From the NCBI GenBank assembly GCA_963575745.1, contig CAUYUJ010014188.1:163501-227500 (forward strand): a stretch of DNA of 64,000 nt, written 5' to 3'. The stretch comes from Prorocentrum cordatum (taxonomy: Eukaryota; Sar; Dinophyceae; Prorocentrales; Prorocentraceae). A model generated the notes under the pieces. The model did not search any database. It was given only the letters and a program-made list of their open reading frames with translations, and was not told the origin of the DNA. Below, piece by piece: positions 22,441 to 32,237 of the stretch; within the stretch, counting starts at the first letter, position 1, and every line of letters starts with the position of its first letter. Made by a program: the position numbers and the translations under genes.

Positions 22441-23015
22441 AATTCCCACATGGAAGGCGTAACGTTTTCAAAACGACGCTGTCGCTGAACACTTGTTTGG
22501 ACTGGTCCTACGGTCATGGCCCTATTCTTAGCGTGTAGTTGGACATGCGCCTATACGTGCTCCGCACTTACTGTGTACGGCCCTGCGCTGCTTAGCGTGT
22601 ACGCCCCTGCGCTGCTTAGCGTGCCAACAACGTCGGTGTCGCAAGACCCGAGATTACATACACGCTAAGAACAGAACCAAGACCGAACCTCTGCGCGATT
22701 CGTCACTCCCTGAAAGAATGGACGATTGAACCTTTACGGAACATGGTCTCGCCTGCACCGGGCGATCGCCATACAGGGGGGGGGGCGTCTCTCGCAGTGC
22801 ACAAACGATAGTGGTAGGGAGCTCAAGAAGAGAGGCCCTTGGGACGGTCTGGTCTTCCTCCTGCTCCCTATTCTCTCTTCTCTCCCCCCTCATCCCCATA
22901 CCTCTTTCTACAATCATGTCCCTCCCCCTCCCTCCGATCCCTCGGTCTCCCATTTCCTCTTCCGACGATCTGGCCCTCCTAATTATCCTACCCCTCCTAT
23001 CCCATCCTCGTCTGC
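22441..23015. other. No gene; one 24-bp tandem duplication
   Basis: Positions 22573-22620 are two copies of a 24-bp unit containing CCCTGCGCTGCTTAGC. The rest is unique and turns pyrimidine-rich toward 22850. Confidence 0.6.
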
Positions 23016-23019
23016 CTCA

Positions 23020-23480
23020 TCATCGTTATCTTCATCAGCAGCAGCATCATCATCGTCGTCGTCATCATCATCAGCATCATCGTCAACATCAGCATCAGCA
23101 TCAGTAACATCATCAGATTCATCATCAGCATCCTTACAACCACCAGCATCATCATCACCACCGTCACCATCAACATCATCACCATCAACATAATCACCAT
23201 CACCATCATTATCGTCATCAGCAGCAACATCTCCATCAACATCAGCATCATCATCATCATCATATTCATCATCAGCATCATCATCACCATCAGCATCATC
23301 ATCACCACAGCATCAACAACATCAGCATCATCATCATCATCATCATCCCACACTACCATCAGCATCAATATCAGCCTGGGCATCATCAGCATCATAACCA
23401 CCATCATCAGCATCAACATCATCGTCAGCAACATCGTCATCATCATCAGTCTCACCATCACCATCATCATCCTCATCAGC
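23020..23480. repeat. TCA/CAT trinucleotide array
   Basis: About 450 bp of imperfect (TCA)n with CAC and AGC variants. A minus-strand ORF across it is a Met/Asp/Leu repeat artefact. Confidence 0.95.
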
Positions 23481-24445
23481 AACAACTCATCATACTGCAG
23501 GTCCCTCATCTCCCTGCCACCCTGCACTCGCCTCCACTGACGTCTAACGTCGCCCCACACCTCTGCTTCCGCATCTGCATCTGCCTCCCTTATCCTGGTC
23601 GTCCTCCTGTGCTCCCCCCTCCCCACGTTCTCCTTTCTCCCCTGCCTGATGCATCCTGCTCCACCTACTCTGCCATCCTCCCTTCTCCCGCCCCTCAACT
23701 CATCATCCGTATCCTCATCCCTCACCTCCTCCTCCTCGTCCTCCTCCTCATCATCCTCATTACCACCACCGCCACCCTTCTTCTTTGCACTGTCCCGTCA
23801 CTGTGATTCACACGTTGGCCCTCCTCATTTCCCTTTCCCATCGTTTCACGCTCCACCTCCTCGTCCAACTCCTCATCCTCCCACTTCTCGTGGATCGGCG
23901 CAAACCTGCGGGACAGCATCTACACAATTGTCGCCTCTGCCAGCATCCGCCCGGCAGACCAAAAGCATTGGAGGAGATCCTCGGCGCGACCACCAGGCCA
24001 ATATCCTCTCTGCCGCTGCAGGGCCTGCTCCTTCGTCCCCGAATTTGAGGATGCCCGAGAGGGCGACCTCGAGGAGGGCGGGAGGAGAAGCGTGGAGTTT
24101 TGAGAACTGGCTTGCCCTCTCTGGGAGGCTGGGAAGCTTCCTGAAGCCTGCCAATGCTTCAGGGCCTCTCTGGAGACGGGGACCCCTCCAGCGGAGCTCC
24201 AGAGAGGCGGGGGGAAGGGGGGAGGAGGGGGGGTGGGGGGGAAGGGGAGGTGGAGGAGGGACGGAGAAGGGGGCTGGGCCCAGGGGGGCATGGCAGGATA
24301 GAGAGACCCAGGGCGTGCTGCACGGCAGTCCTGCGCGCTTGGAAACCATCAGATTGGGTCTCGGGAAGGAGACGAGTCGCAGTCACATCGAGGGGTAATG
24401 GGTCAAGCGAGAGGGAGAAGCCGCGGACCGAAAAGTCGTGGCGCC
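23481..24445. other. Pyrimidine-rich, then G-rich, no gene
   Basis: 23481-23880 is C/T-rich. 24190-24260 is strongly G-rich (GGAGGGGGGG runs). Overlapping open frames on both strands reflect base composition. No domain seen. Confidence 0.6.
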
Positions 24446-24447
24446 AG

Positions 24448-24659
24448 CTTCTCCTCCTCCTCCTCCTCCTCCTGCTCCTCCCCTCCCTCCTCCCCTCCCG
24501 CCTCCCTCCTCCCTCCTCCTCCCCCTCCTCCTCCCTCCTCCCTCCTCCTCCTCCTCCTCCTCCTCCTCCTCCTCCTCCTCCTCCTCCTCCTCCTCCTCCT
24601 CCTCCTCCCTCCTCCTCCTCCTCCTCCTCCTCCTCCTCCTCCTCCTCCTCCTCCTCCTC

Positions 24660-24691
<32 letters not shown>

Positions 24692-24705
24692 TCCTCCTCC
24701 TCCCA
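24448..24705. repeat. CTC trinucleotide array
   Basis: About 250 bp of (TCC)n with few interruptions. A pure pyrimidine strand of this length may form triplex DNA. It gives poly-Ser/Pro/Leu and poly-Glu/Gly/Arg shadow ORFs. Confidence 0.96.
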
Positions 24706-25935
24706 ACATCCCAGGTCGTTGCTTCTTTTCTGTGTGGGATCCCTGAGTGCACGAGCGCTTCCAAAGAACAACCCCCTCATCCTGGGCCGCTTCCCGACGG
24801 ACCCGAGGGGTCGGCAAAACCGAAAATCCGATGCCTTGATTGTTTCGAGACCTTGGAGGTCTGGGGAGGAAACGACTGGCAGGCGACGAACATATATCCA
24901 CGTCCACGGCCTGGCGCTCTGGACTCCTCGTCCGCGAACCCAGTGGACACGGGGCGGCCTGGCGCGCATGCCCCGCACTGAGCGGATCCGTGGGATCGCG
25001 CATGAATGAGGTAGCGGCTCGGAATTCAGACAGCGAGGGCACGGATGTCTACATACACGTATGATGTACACATAGAACGGGAGAGAGAGAGAGAGAGAGA
25101 AAAGAAAGAGAGAGAGAGAGACGTCAGCCGATTGGCCGCAGGCAGAGGAGCAGATCGGCATGGTGGCCGCGGCGAGGGTCCCCGCATTTGAGGCACAACA
25201 AACTGCGAAAGGGCTATGGTATTCGAGACCGCCCGTAAAATAATTCAACGCAGCCGAGGCGCACGGCCCCAGCCCCACCCACCTTGACCGCGCGCGGCGG
25301 GCGGAAGAAACGGTCGACGTCCGACAATCCGTCCAGCCGGACGGCGAGCACGCGCGCGAGAGCACAACAGGAAATCCCCGTGCACGACCTCCCTCCCTCC
25401 CTCAATCTCGCCTCCGTCTCTTGGGGGAACGGCCGGGGTTAGAAGGGAGATGAGACGGGCCTTCGGAGAAGGCGGACCTTCTGAGAGGTTCTCTCCGAGA
25501 AGCTTCTGACACGTACCCACAGAAGGCTAGGAAGCCTAGTGAGAAGCCCCCGCGAAGAAGGCCGGCCCCCTCCCCAACTGTTGCCCAAGAGGGGGAAACC
25601 TAATTTGTGTTTGAAGCTGTTTTCCGAACATGGATCCAGAGACGACCAGGAAGCTCTCAAGACGACCCGAAGAGGCCCCCAGAGTACCCTCAGATGTCAC
25701 ATGAGGCCCTGGAGAGGGAGACAAGAAACCACCAAGAGACCCCCGAGAGGCATCGCACGATACCCCATACAGGCATCCAGCACGCCTCTGGCCCACGCCT
25801 CAGGCACTGTGGCGGAAGGGGCCGAAGGCTACAAGGGGCTTCCCTTGTGCCACACGGGCGCCGCGCTCTCACAGCAGACGAGGGAGCCGACGGTGGTAGA
25901 CGTCTTCCGCCCTCGGCGGTGGACTAACCTCCCTT
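24706..25935. other. No gene; short GA array
   Basis: Contains an interrupted (GA)n at 25080-25122. No coding sequence supported; several 60-90 residue ORFs overlap each other on both strands. Confidence 0.55.
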
Positions 25936-25939
25936 AATA

Positions 25940-26062
25940 ACCTCCCTTTAGTGAAAAAGGCCTGGGACCGAAACCGACGGACCTGGCCTGCGAGAACTAC
26001 GGTCGCGACGCCCTCTCGCGAACCGAACACGGCCAATTCGCTAATCGACGTGTCAGGATGCA
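25940..26062 (+). repeat. Dispersed repeat family Q, copy 1
   Basis: Shares GGCCTGGGACCGAAACCGAC, CTCGCGAACCGAA and AATCGACGTGTCAGG with 28640-28757 in the same order and spacing. Confidence 0.82.
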
Positions 26063-26914
26063 GGCCCCCCAAGCGCAAAGCCCGACCCCCTACTGGGTCG
26101 ATGTTTGACTGTCCCGGAGACCGAAGCCCAGGCGTGCGATGTCTGCATGTTCTCAACACGCGGTCCCGAGAAGTCTTGACCCTTTGCTCAGGGCCGGCTC
26201 ATTGTCCCGATCCGCTTGTCCAGTCCAGCGGCCCGGCGAGGGCTCCCTGATTTGTTCAAGACGTTGCACGTCTGGGAACCAGCCCCCAGAGGCCGAAAAC
26301 TGCCCCAAACTCCCGCCGAGTCCCTCTCTCCTCCCCAAAGAGGTGCTCCGCGAAGCGGTAGGCGATGCCACCTCTCACCTGCCGCGCGCCGAGGAGCGCA
26401 AACGAGAGGGGGGCAGGCTCAGACTACTTTTCGGAAGGCTGGAGCCCTTCTCAGCCTTTTGAGGCCCGCCCGGATCTGCCCCCCCACTCTGGGCGCGCAG
26501 ACGATACCACTCATGCTGGCGGGGCCAGGCGTTGAGCAGGGACCGACCGTCCCGGCATTCCTATAGGCCTACCACGACATGTTCTTAGAACCCAAAAACG
26601 GTCTAAGAACTACAACACGGTTCTTAGAACATAAACCCGAGGTGTTAAAACAAGACAGCCCCGGACAGAAATTGTCTAAGAACATTTCGTGGAGACCACA
26701 AAAGGTTATTAGAACATTGTTTGGTGGGCCTATACGCGAGCCAGGACGCTTCGCCACTGCTTGAACTCTGGGCGCGCCGCCGACACCACTCATACTGGCG
26801 GGGCCAAGCGAGGCCTGGGGGAGCCTCTGGGAGATCCGCCGGCGCTGGTCGCGCGATGGCGAGGTTGGGCACGCCAAGCTTGGGGAACCCACAATGCTGA
26901 AGGGGCCCTGGGCA
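26063..26914. other. No gene; GTTCTTAGAAC palindromes
   Basis: Between 26578 and 26725 the motif TTCTTAGAA or close variants (GTCTAAGAAC, GTTATTAGAAC) occurs about six times, each nearly palindromic. The rest has no supported ORF. Confidence 0.6.
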
Positions 26915-27110
26915 CACAAATAAATACACACAAATAACCGGATCCCCCACATGTTCATATATCTTCTGTGTTTTTGTCTTCCCCCCCACTTCCAACATTT
27001 TCCCAGACTTCCTAGGGAATCGACGATTCATTGTGTCTGTGTGTGTTTTTCCCCTCCTGAAATGCACCGATACTCCCTGAACCTCTCCTGGGTCGCGCTC
27101 TGACCAGGAT
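26915..27110 (+). repeat. Dispersed repeat family R, copy 1
   Basis: Shares TTTTGTCTTCCCCCCCACTT, GGGAATCGACGATT and CCCTCCTGAA with 28060-28200 in the same order. Confidence 0.8.
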
Positions 27111-28055
27111 TCCGCAGCGAATCCAGCGGTGGCGACGAGGGCATCCTGGGAGGCCCAAAACAAGGCGAACGGGGGAAGGGTGACAGAATTGATACCTTTT
27201 TTCCTCCTCCCATTGCTTGGCATGCCTTCTGGGCCGAAACCTCGCGCATGGCTGTGCGAGGCCCCAGGGACACCCGCAGACCACCGCAGACCGCGCATGC
27301 CTCCACAGTTGGCACGCGGTCTCCCCGCCGTCGCCGCCCTCCACTTCGTCCCTCATCGCCCCTCCACGTGTTTCCAAATGCTCACTCCTCCGCCTCCACC
27401 TCCGCCTCCTCTTTCCCTTATTCCTCCTCGCACCCCGTTATCATCCTTCTCCGCCCTCGCTTTCACCTCCCCCTCACCATCCTTCCACTTCCGTCCTCCT
27501 TCCCCCGACTTCTCCTCTTCCACACTCCGCACCCTTCCCACCATACTCCCTCTTCTCATCCCCCTCCCATTCTCACAACCTGTCCCCCCCTCCTCCTCCT
27601 CCTCCTCCTCCTCCTCCTCCTCCTCCTCCTTCTCCTCCTCCTCCTCCTCCCCGCTACATTTCCCAAACGCTATCAGCCAGCCTGCCACCCCCAGCAAGAG
27701 AAAGGAGGAGGCGGAGAAGATGAGGAAGAGAAGGACTGATCTACACAAAATCCGTCCTGTGACTGCTTTGGAGCTATCCTCGTTCCTCCCGCCTCTCCCT
27801 TGCATTCCTCCTTCCCTCTCCTCCTCGTGGTTCCTACTCCTCCTCTTCCTAGTGGTCCTCCTCCTGCTCCCCCTCCTCGTCCCCGATGCAATCAAGAAGC
27901 TTCTGAACCCCAGTAGTGAGAAGGAGGGGCGATGCCCAAACTCCCAAAGTCCTCCTGCTCCCTGCTCCGCGGCCCCTCCTCCCCCCCTTTTTCCCCCTCC
28001 CCGCCCCACCTACCAAGAACAGGCAGGCACATATGAGGGGGCCCAGGGACACAGA
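27111..28055. other. No gene; pyrimidine-rich DNA with CTC array
   Basis: C/T-rich throughout with a (CTC)n at 27585-27655. A 470-codon plus-strand frame crosses it but is Pro/Ser/Leu composition noise. Confidence 0.65.
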
Positions 28056-28059
28056 AAGA

Positions 28060-28200
28060 AGCAGACACAAATCCCAGGATTCCCAATGTGTTCAATTATG
28101 TTCTTGATGTTCGTCTTCCCCCCCACTTCCTATATTTTCTCATACTCTAATGGGAATCGACGATTAGTTGTGCCTGTGAGTTGTTGTTCCCTCCTGAATA
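28060..28200 (+). repeat. Dispersed repeat family R, copy 2
   Basis: Second copy of 26915-27110, diverged. It begins AATCCCAGGATTCCCAATGT and is followed, like family P, by a pyrimidine tract (28330 on). Confidence 0.78.
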
Positions 28201-28329
28201 GAAGGGGGAGGGGAACACATTCTTCTGCACCCTGTTCCTGGGAATCCCTGGAGGCATCCAGAGGCCCAAAGGGAGCAACAAAAAAGCGTCCAGAACCCTT
28301 GATCATCAATATCTTCTTCTCGTCCCTCG

Positions 28330-28412
28330 TCCCCCCTCCTCCTCCTCCTCCTCCTCCTCCTCCTCCTCCTCCTCCTCCTCCTCCTCCTCCTCCTCCTCCT
28401 CCTCCTCCTCCC
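28330..28412. repeat. CTC trinucleotide array
   Basis: Almost perfect (CTC)n of about 80 bp. Confidence 0.95.
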
Positions 28413-28639
28413 CCTAGCTCCTGCCAGCCTTGGGACGCCTTCCCAAAGGGGGATGGGGGGGGGGGCTGGCGGCGGCACCACACGCGGGCGCGCTCGGATC
28501 ACACGCGGAAGGTGCTGTGCAGAGACCGTGTCGCACAGTGACGCCCGGGGGAGGCGGCGGGCGGCGGCGCGAGGACGGCGACGGCGGAGCCGTACGCTCA
28601 GCTCGTCGGCGGTGGACAGACCACCCTTTGGTAAACCTA

Positions 28640-28757
28640 ACCATTAATGAAAACGGCCTGGGACCGAAACCGACGGACCCGGACCCGCAAAAAGTGACGG
28701 CCGCGACGCCATCTCGCGAACCGAAACCAGCCAATTCCTTAATCGACGTGTCAGGGT
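28640..28757 (+). repeat. Dispersed repeat family Q, copy 2
   Basis: Second copy of 25940-26062. Identity is high at the ends and lower in the middle. Confidence 0.82.
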
Positions 28758-29052
28758 AGGAGGTCTATCAACCTCTGAGCTTGCTGAGGTCGGGGATGTC
28801 CCCCTACACGGGGCACTTGGACGATTGTTTATACCCTCAAATATTCAAACATAGCCAAACATAGTCTAAACATCGTCCCAAGGCTATTTGTTGCCTATGT
28901 TTGAAAATTCCTCCTGTAGATGGACAGGCCCGACCTAAGGATAGACGGGTCCTGACGGGCACTGGTCCTCGACCCCGGGGCATTTCCAGGGATACGTGTT
29001 GCATCCGTTGTCGTTTCTGGACGGTCCCACCGTTGCACGGTCCCACCGTGGA
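28758..29052. other. No gene; small inverted and direct repeats
   Basis: TTCAAACATAG (28845) and CTATGTTTGAA (28898) are inverted copies. ACGGTCCCACCGT is duplicated in tandem at about 29020-29050. Confidence 0.55.
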
Positions 29053-29193
29053 CGAGCGCGTTCCACTACTCGCAAAGTTACAACTCGCAGATGGACTGGG
29101 CCCGCCGCGGTGGATTTACAATACATTACATTGAGGAGGATATGTGTTTTGACGTTTGCGAGCAGGCACTTTGCGAGTAGCGGAACGCGCTCG
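29053..29193. mobile_element. Fold-back (MITE-like) element 1, 141 bp
   Basis: The terminal inverted repeats 29053-29078 and 29168-29193 pair over 26 bp with one mismatch (the arm begins CGAGCGCGTTCC and ends CTCGCAAAGT). No coding sequence. No target-site duplication was identified with confidence. Could also be a non-coding RNA hairpin gene. Confidence 0.6.
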
Positions 29194-29278
29194 GCGACAC
29201 CCTGTGCCCGCCTGATGTGAAGGCATCTCAAGGGCAAGAGAGCGGTGAAGGACACCAGTCGCTCCCTGCCCGTCAACA

Positions 29279-29548
29279 CACAACCTCGCGAAAACCTCAC
29301 GACCAAAACCCTCAATGAGTATCGTTTAACCGATCCCCATCCCCAGCTGCGTGGCCTGAGCCCCACTGGTCGATGTACCTCCCTAGATCGGGATATAGGT
29401 TGCTCCCTTCGGGTTTCGAGGGGTGCATCCCGAACTGGAGTGGTAATGTGTAATGTGGTGGGGGTCTCGAAGGGGATGGGGATGGGGATGGGGATCGGTT
29501 AAACGATACCGAAGCACAACCTCGTGAAAACCTCACGACCAAAACCCC
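29279..29548. mobile_element. Fold-back (MITE-like) element 2 inside a direct repeat
   Basis: Perfect 26-bp inverted repeats at 29319-29344 and 29484-29509 (arm begins GTATCGTTTAACCGATCC). A direct repeat of about 34 bp (CACAACCTCG then GAAAACCTCACGACC) flanks them at 29279 and 29515, 236 bp apart. The direct repeat is too long for an ordinary target-site duplication, so the element may sit in a partial tandem duplication. Confidence 0.62.
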
Positions 29549-30925
29549 CAACCAACCCCGACCAAAAAACCGACCCGCCCTCGCGCCGCCCCGACCCCTC
29601 TGCCCGGTCTGCAGCAGACCCTGCCGCGAAGACGTGGAGGGAGCCGCCATGTTCGGGGCTGCCCTCCTGCTCGTTCGGTGGCAACTCGTGGGAGCCTCCC
29701 GTACCGTCTCGTCGGCTCTTGCGGGTCGACGCCAATCGACGCTAACCGACGGTAATCGACGCTAAATCGGCGCCATCTCATCGACCCCCAGGCGCTGATC
29801 GAGCCTGGTCGAAAAGACGGAATTCCCTGGGTACGCCAAACTCCCATGATTTGCTACCGAATGCTCGGGCTGCCGTGAGGCTGGCAGGAGCCCTCCTGCC
29901 GAGGCGGCGAGCCTGGCGGCGGGGCCGCCCGAGCCGCGGAGGGAGGCGCCCTGTTCGGGACCGCCCTCCCGCGGGAACGGCCCTGGGGATGCCAGGGCGC
30001 GTCACGCGTCGGCGGGGCCTCCCGCTCAAAGGGAGGCGCCTTTGGAGGCCTCCTAGATGGGTCGGAGCAGAGGGGGTCGGAGGATCGCGCCGTATTGCCG
30101 AGACATCGACGACGCATCGCCGATGCCTCGGCGATGCCTCGGCGACATCGGCGATGCATCGGCGACGCCAGTGGAGAAAATCGCACATCGCGCCGCATCG
30201 CCGGTGCAGCGACGATACGGCACGATCCTCCGAGCCCCTCCTCGGACCTCATCCAGGAAGCCTGGAGCCTGGTTCGGTGCCGCCTTCGCAGGACCACTGG
30301 GGGTCGCCCAGGTCTCCTTCCGCGGCGGGGGCGAGTACGTCGGTGGGGCCTCCTGCCGGGCCGGGCCGCAAGGAGAGCACCTCCCAGGGAGCTCGCTGCA
30401 GCCACCCCAATGAGAAACTCTGGCGGCAAGGGACGGGGGATCGCGACCCAGAGAGTGCGAGTGTTCCCACGCTCGCCACGTCATGCCCCTCCCCCCTGCT
30501 ACTCCTGCTCATCGGCCCTCCCCATCCACTTCCTTATCCTCATCCTTCTTCTGTTCCTCCTCCTCCTCCTCCTTCTTTTCCTCCTGTTCCTCTCTCCCTC
30601 TCTCTCGCAACCGCTGACGCGTCACCCAAACGCCCCCGCGCCCGCCACGCGCCCCGAGGCACGACAGCTGCACGGAGACGGTCCCGTCCGGAGAAAGGGG
30701 TAAAAGAGGGGGGAGGGGGCACCCGCAGTCATACTCCGCCTGGGCCCTTCGAGCAAAAGGAAGTTGGTAGAGCGGCGGGGCCAGTCAGTAGGGAAATCCC
30801 ACCGTAGACAACGTACCTTGCTGGTAACGTTGTGCATGTAATACCTTGTCTGAAACGTTGTTGACGTAGTCGTAACGTATGTAACATACGGTGTTGCACA
30901 TGATGGCGATGATGATACCTACAAC
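29549..30925. other. No gene; GC-rich with TCGGCGATGC and ATCGACGCTA repeats
   Basis: 29735-29775 repeats ATCGACGCTA-like units and 30095-30170 repeats GCCTCGGCGATG units. Several competing open frames (up to about 318 codons) on both strands show no domain, so none is called. Confidence 0.55.
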
Positions 30926-30931
30926 GCGAAT

Positions 30932-30963
<32 letters not shown>

Positions 30964-31000
30964 TGTAAATAAATAAATGAATGAAACAATACATAAATAC
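30926..31000. repeat. AT-rich target region with (AT)n
   Basis: (TA)n at about 30930-30956 followed by AAATAAATAAATGAATG. This AT-rich island borders the left end of retroelement 1. Confidence 0.85.
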
Positions 31001-31150
31001 ATCTGTGCAAGCCGGGGAGACTCTCGGGGGCCAGGACTGTTTTGCATCCGCAACTCTGTGTGATGACTCGACCCGGAGCTCCGTGCGACATTGACTGGCT
31101 GGGCGAGGCACCTCGACCAAGGAAAACGAGTCCCGAGACAATCACGATCC
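31001..31150 (-). repeat. Split direct repeat B2 of element 1
   Basis: 150 bp, identical to 31274-31423. Forms the outer 3' end of the element. Confidence 0.92.
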
Positions 31151-31199
31151 AACGGACACTGCTCGAGCTGAAAATGGGTGGGAGCGCAGCGTGGGTGGG

Positions 31200-31275
31200 A
31201 GGCTTGAGCACGGGTGGCCGCGGCCCCCTCCCGCTCGCCACAGGCAGCAAAGAATCTATGGCACGCCATTGCAAT
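31200..31275 (-). repeat. Split direct repeat A2 of element 1
   Basis: 76 bp, identical to 37753-37828. Sits between B1 and B2. Confidence 0.92.
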
Positions 31276-31423
31276 CTGTGCAAGCCGGGGAGACTCTCGG
31301 GGGCCAGGACTGTTTTGCATCCGCAACTCTGTGTGATGACTCGACCCGGAGCTCCGTGCGACATTGACTGGCTGGGCGAGGCACCTCGACCAAGGAAAAC
31401 GAGTCCCGAGACAATCACGATCC
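31274..31423 (-). repeat. Split direct repeat B1 of element 1
   Basis: 150 bp, identical to 31001-31150. It shares the last two bases with A2, so the B1-A2 junction reproduces the junction expected in a closed circular intermediate. Confidence 0.92.
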
Positions 31424-31467
31424 GAAATCTAAAAACTCGAGCAACACCGAATTTTGAAACCCTGGCC

Positions 31468-32237
31468 TTAGGCCAACACAAACCTGTCCAGGCTACGAAA
31501 CGAGTGGTTTCGCAAAGCCTGTTGGAAACACTTAACTACCAGCCTACACAAGTCTTTGGGATACGGTTCTGCAATGTGCGTCCAGAAGGTGCCTGAGGCG
31601 TCTTTGCCTTCGAGGATCTGATGGGGGCGGCGGCTGAAGCTGCAGACACCACGACCCGAACATTTACACGGTAAGAGAGGGTCGAGGTTGAGATGGCAAT
31701 ATACGAGCCGAGTGCGCTTTCGCCACGCGGTCGAGAACGCACAAAAATCAAAGTCTACAATGCGAGTGTTACGAATGCGACTGAGATGGATTGCACCTGG
31801 GAGCTGCCACAACCAAGAGGTGCTAGGGTTCTCAATTACAACTGGTATGTTCAAACTGCGCGCTAGCAAAAAGAGAGAGAAGCTAAAAGTGGCAAGCGTA
31901 TTTCCTCTCTCAACCTTGAGCTGGTCTCCCGGCGACAGGCCTGGCAACCCCAGCGGGAACTGTTTCGTCCGAAGGGGCGGTGGCCCGTTGGGCCGGTTGC
32001 GGGCACGGCTCATCGACTGGCAGGGCGTCGCAATCCAGATTGCGGCAATGAGCCGACTCCGCACCCAGCCCCTCACCAGCTGCCTGATGCGCTTACGGAG
32101 GAGGTCGCTGTCGGTGTCGCGGCGAATGTCCAGCTCGAAAGCGGCATGCTGCGACCGGAAGCGCAAGCGCCATGCCGCGGACATCCGCCCAGAGCCGCTG
32201 AAGACTTCCAGGAAGACGCCGGCCCTGGCGCGCCTCA
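31468..32237 (-). CDS. Cytosine-C5-methyltransferase-like domain of retroelement 1
   Basis: This is the C-terminal ~250 residues of the 35856-31468 frame, beginning within about 15 nt of the recombinase stop codon. Motif I-like GVFLEVFSGSGRMSAAW gives the AdoMet loop. Motif IV-like IWIATPCQSMSRARNR carries the Pro-Cys pair that is catalytic in C5 methyltransferases (Cys1313 of the frame starting at 35958). Motif VI-like IPVVIENPSTSWLW carries the Glu-Asn pair. After these comes a Cys-rich tail (CHLNLDPLLPCKCSGRGVCS) that may bind zinc. No classical target-recognition domain or motif X could be placed, so it is shorter than a bacterial Dcm-type enzyme. Activity is inferred. It could instead act on RNA or be a non-catalytic binder. 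A related but diverged domain ends element 2. Confidence 0.72.

Noticed and set aside
24159-25042. Long ORFs of poly-Glu, poly-Gly, poly-Arg, poly-Ser or poly-Pro on both strands
   Set aside because: They are all six readings of the CTC array. None has a non-repetitive domain.
27129-28541. 470-codon plus-strand ORF
   Set aside because: Pro/Ser/Leu composition follows the pyrimidine-rich strand and crosses two CTC arrays; no conserved segment.
29851-30807. 318-codon plus-strand ORF and its minus-strand counterparts
   Set aside because: Competing GC-driven frames with Arg/Ala/Pro composition and no domain; TCGGCGATGC repeats cross them.
30926-30960. TATA box upstream of a gene
   Set aside because: It is a (TA)n microsatellite at the 3' end of a minus-strand element; no gene starts there.
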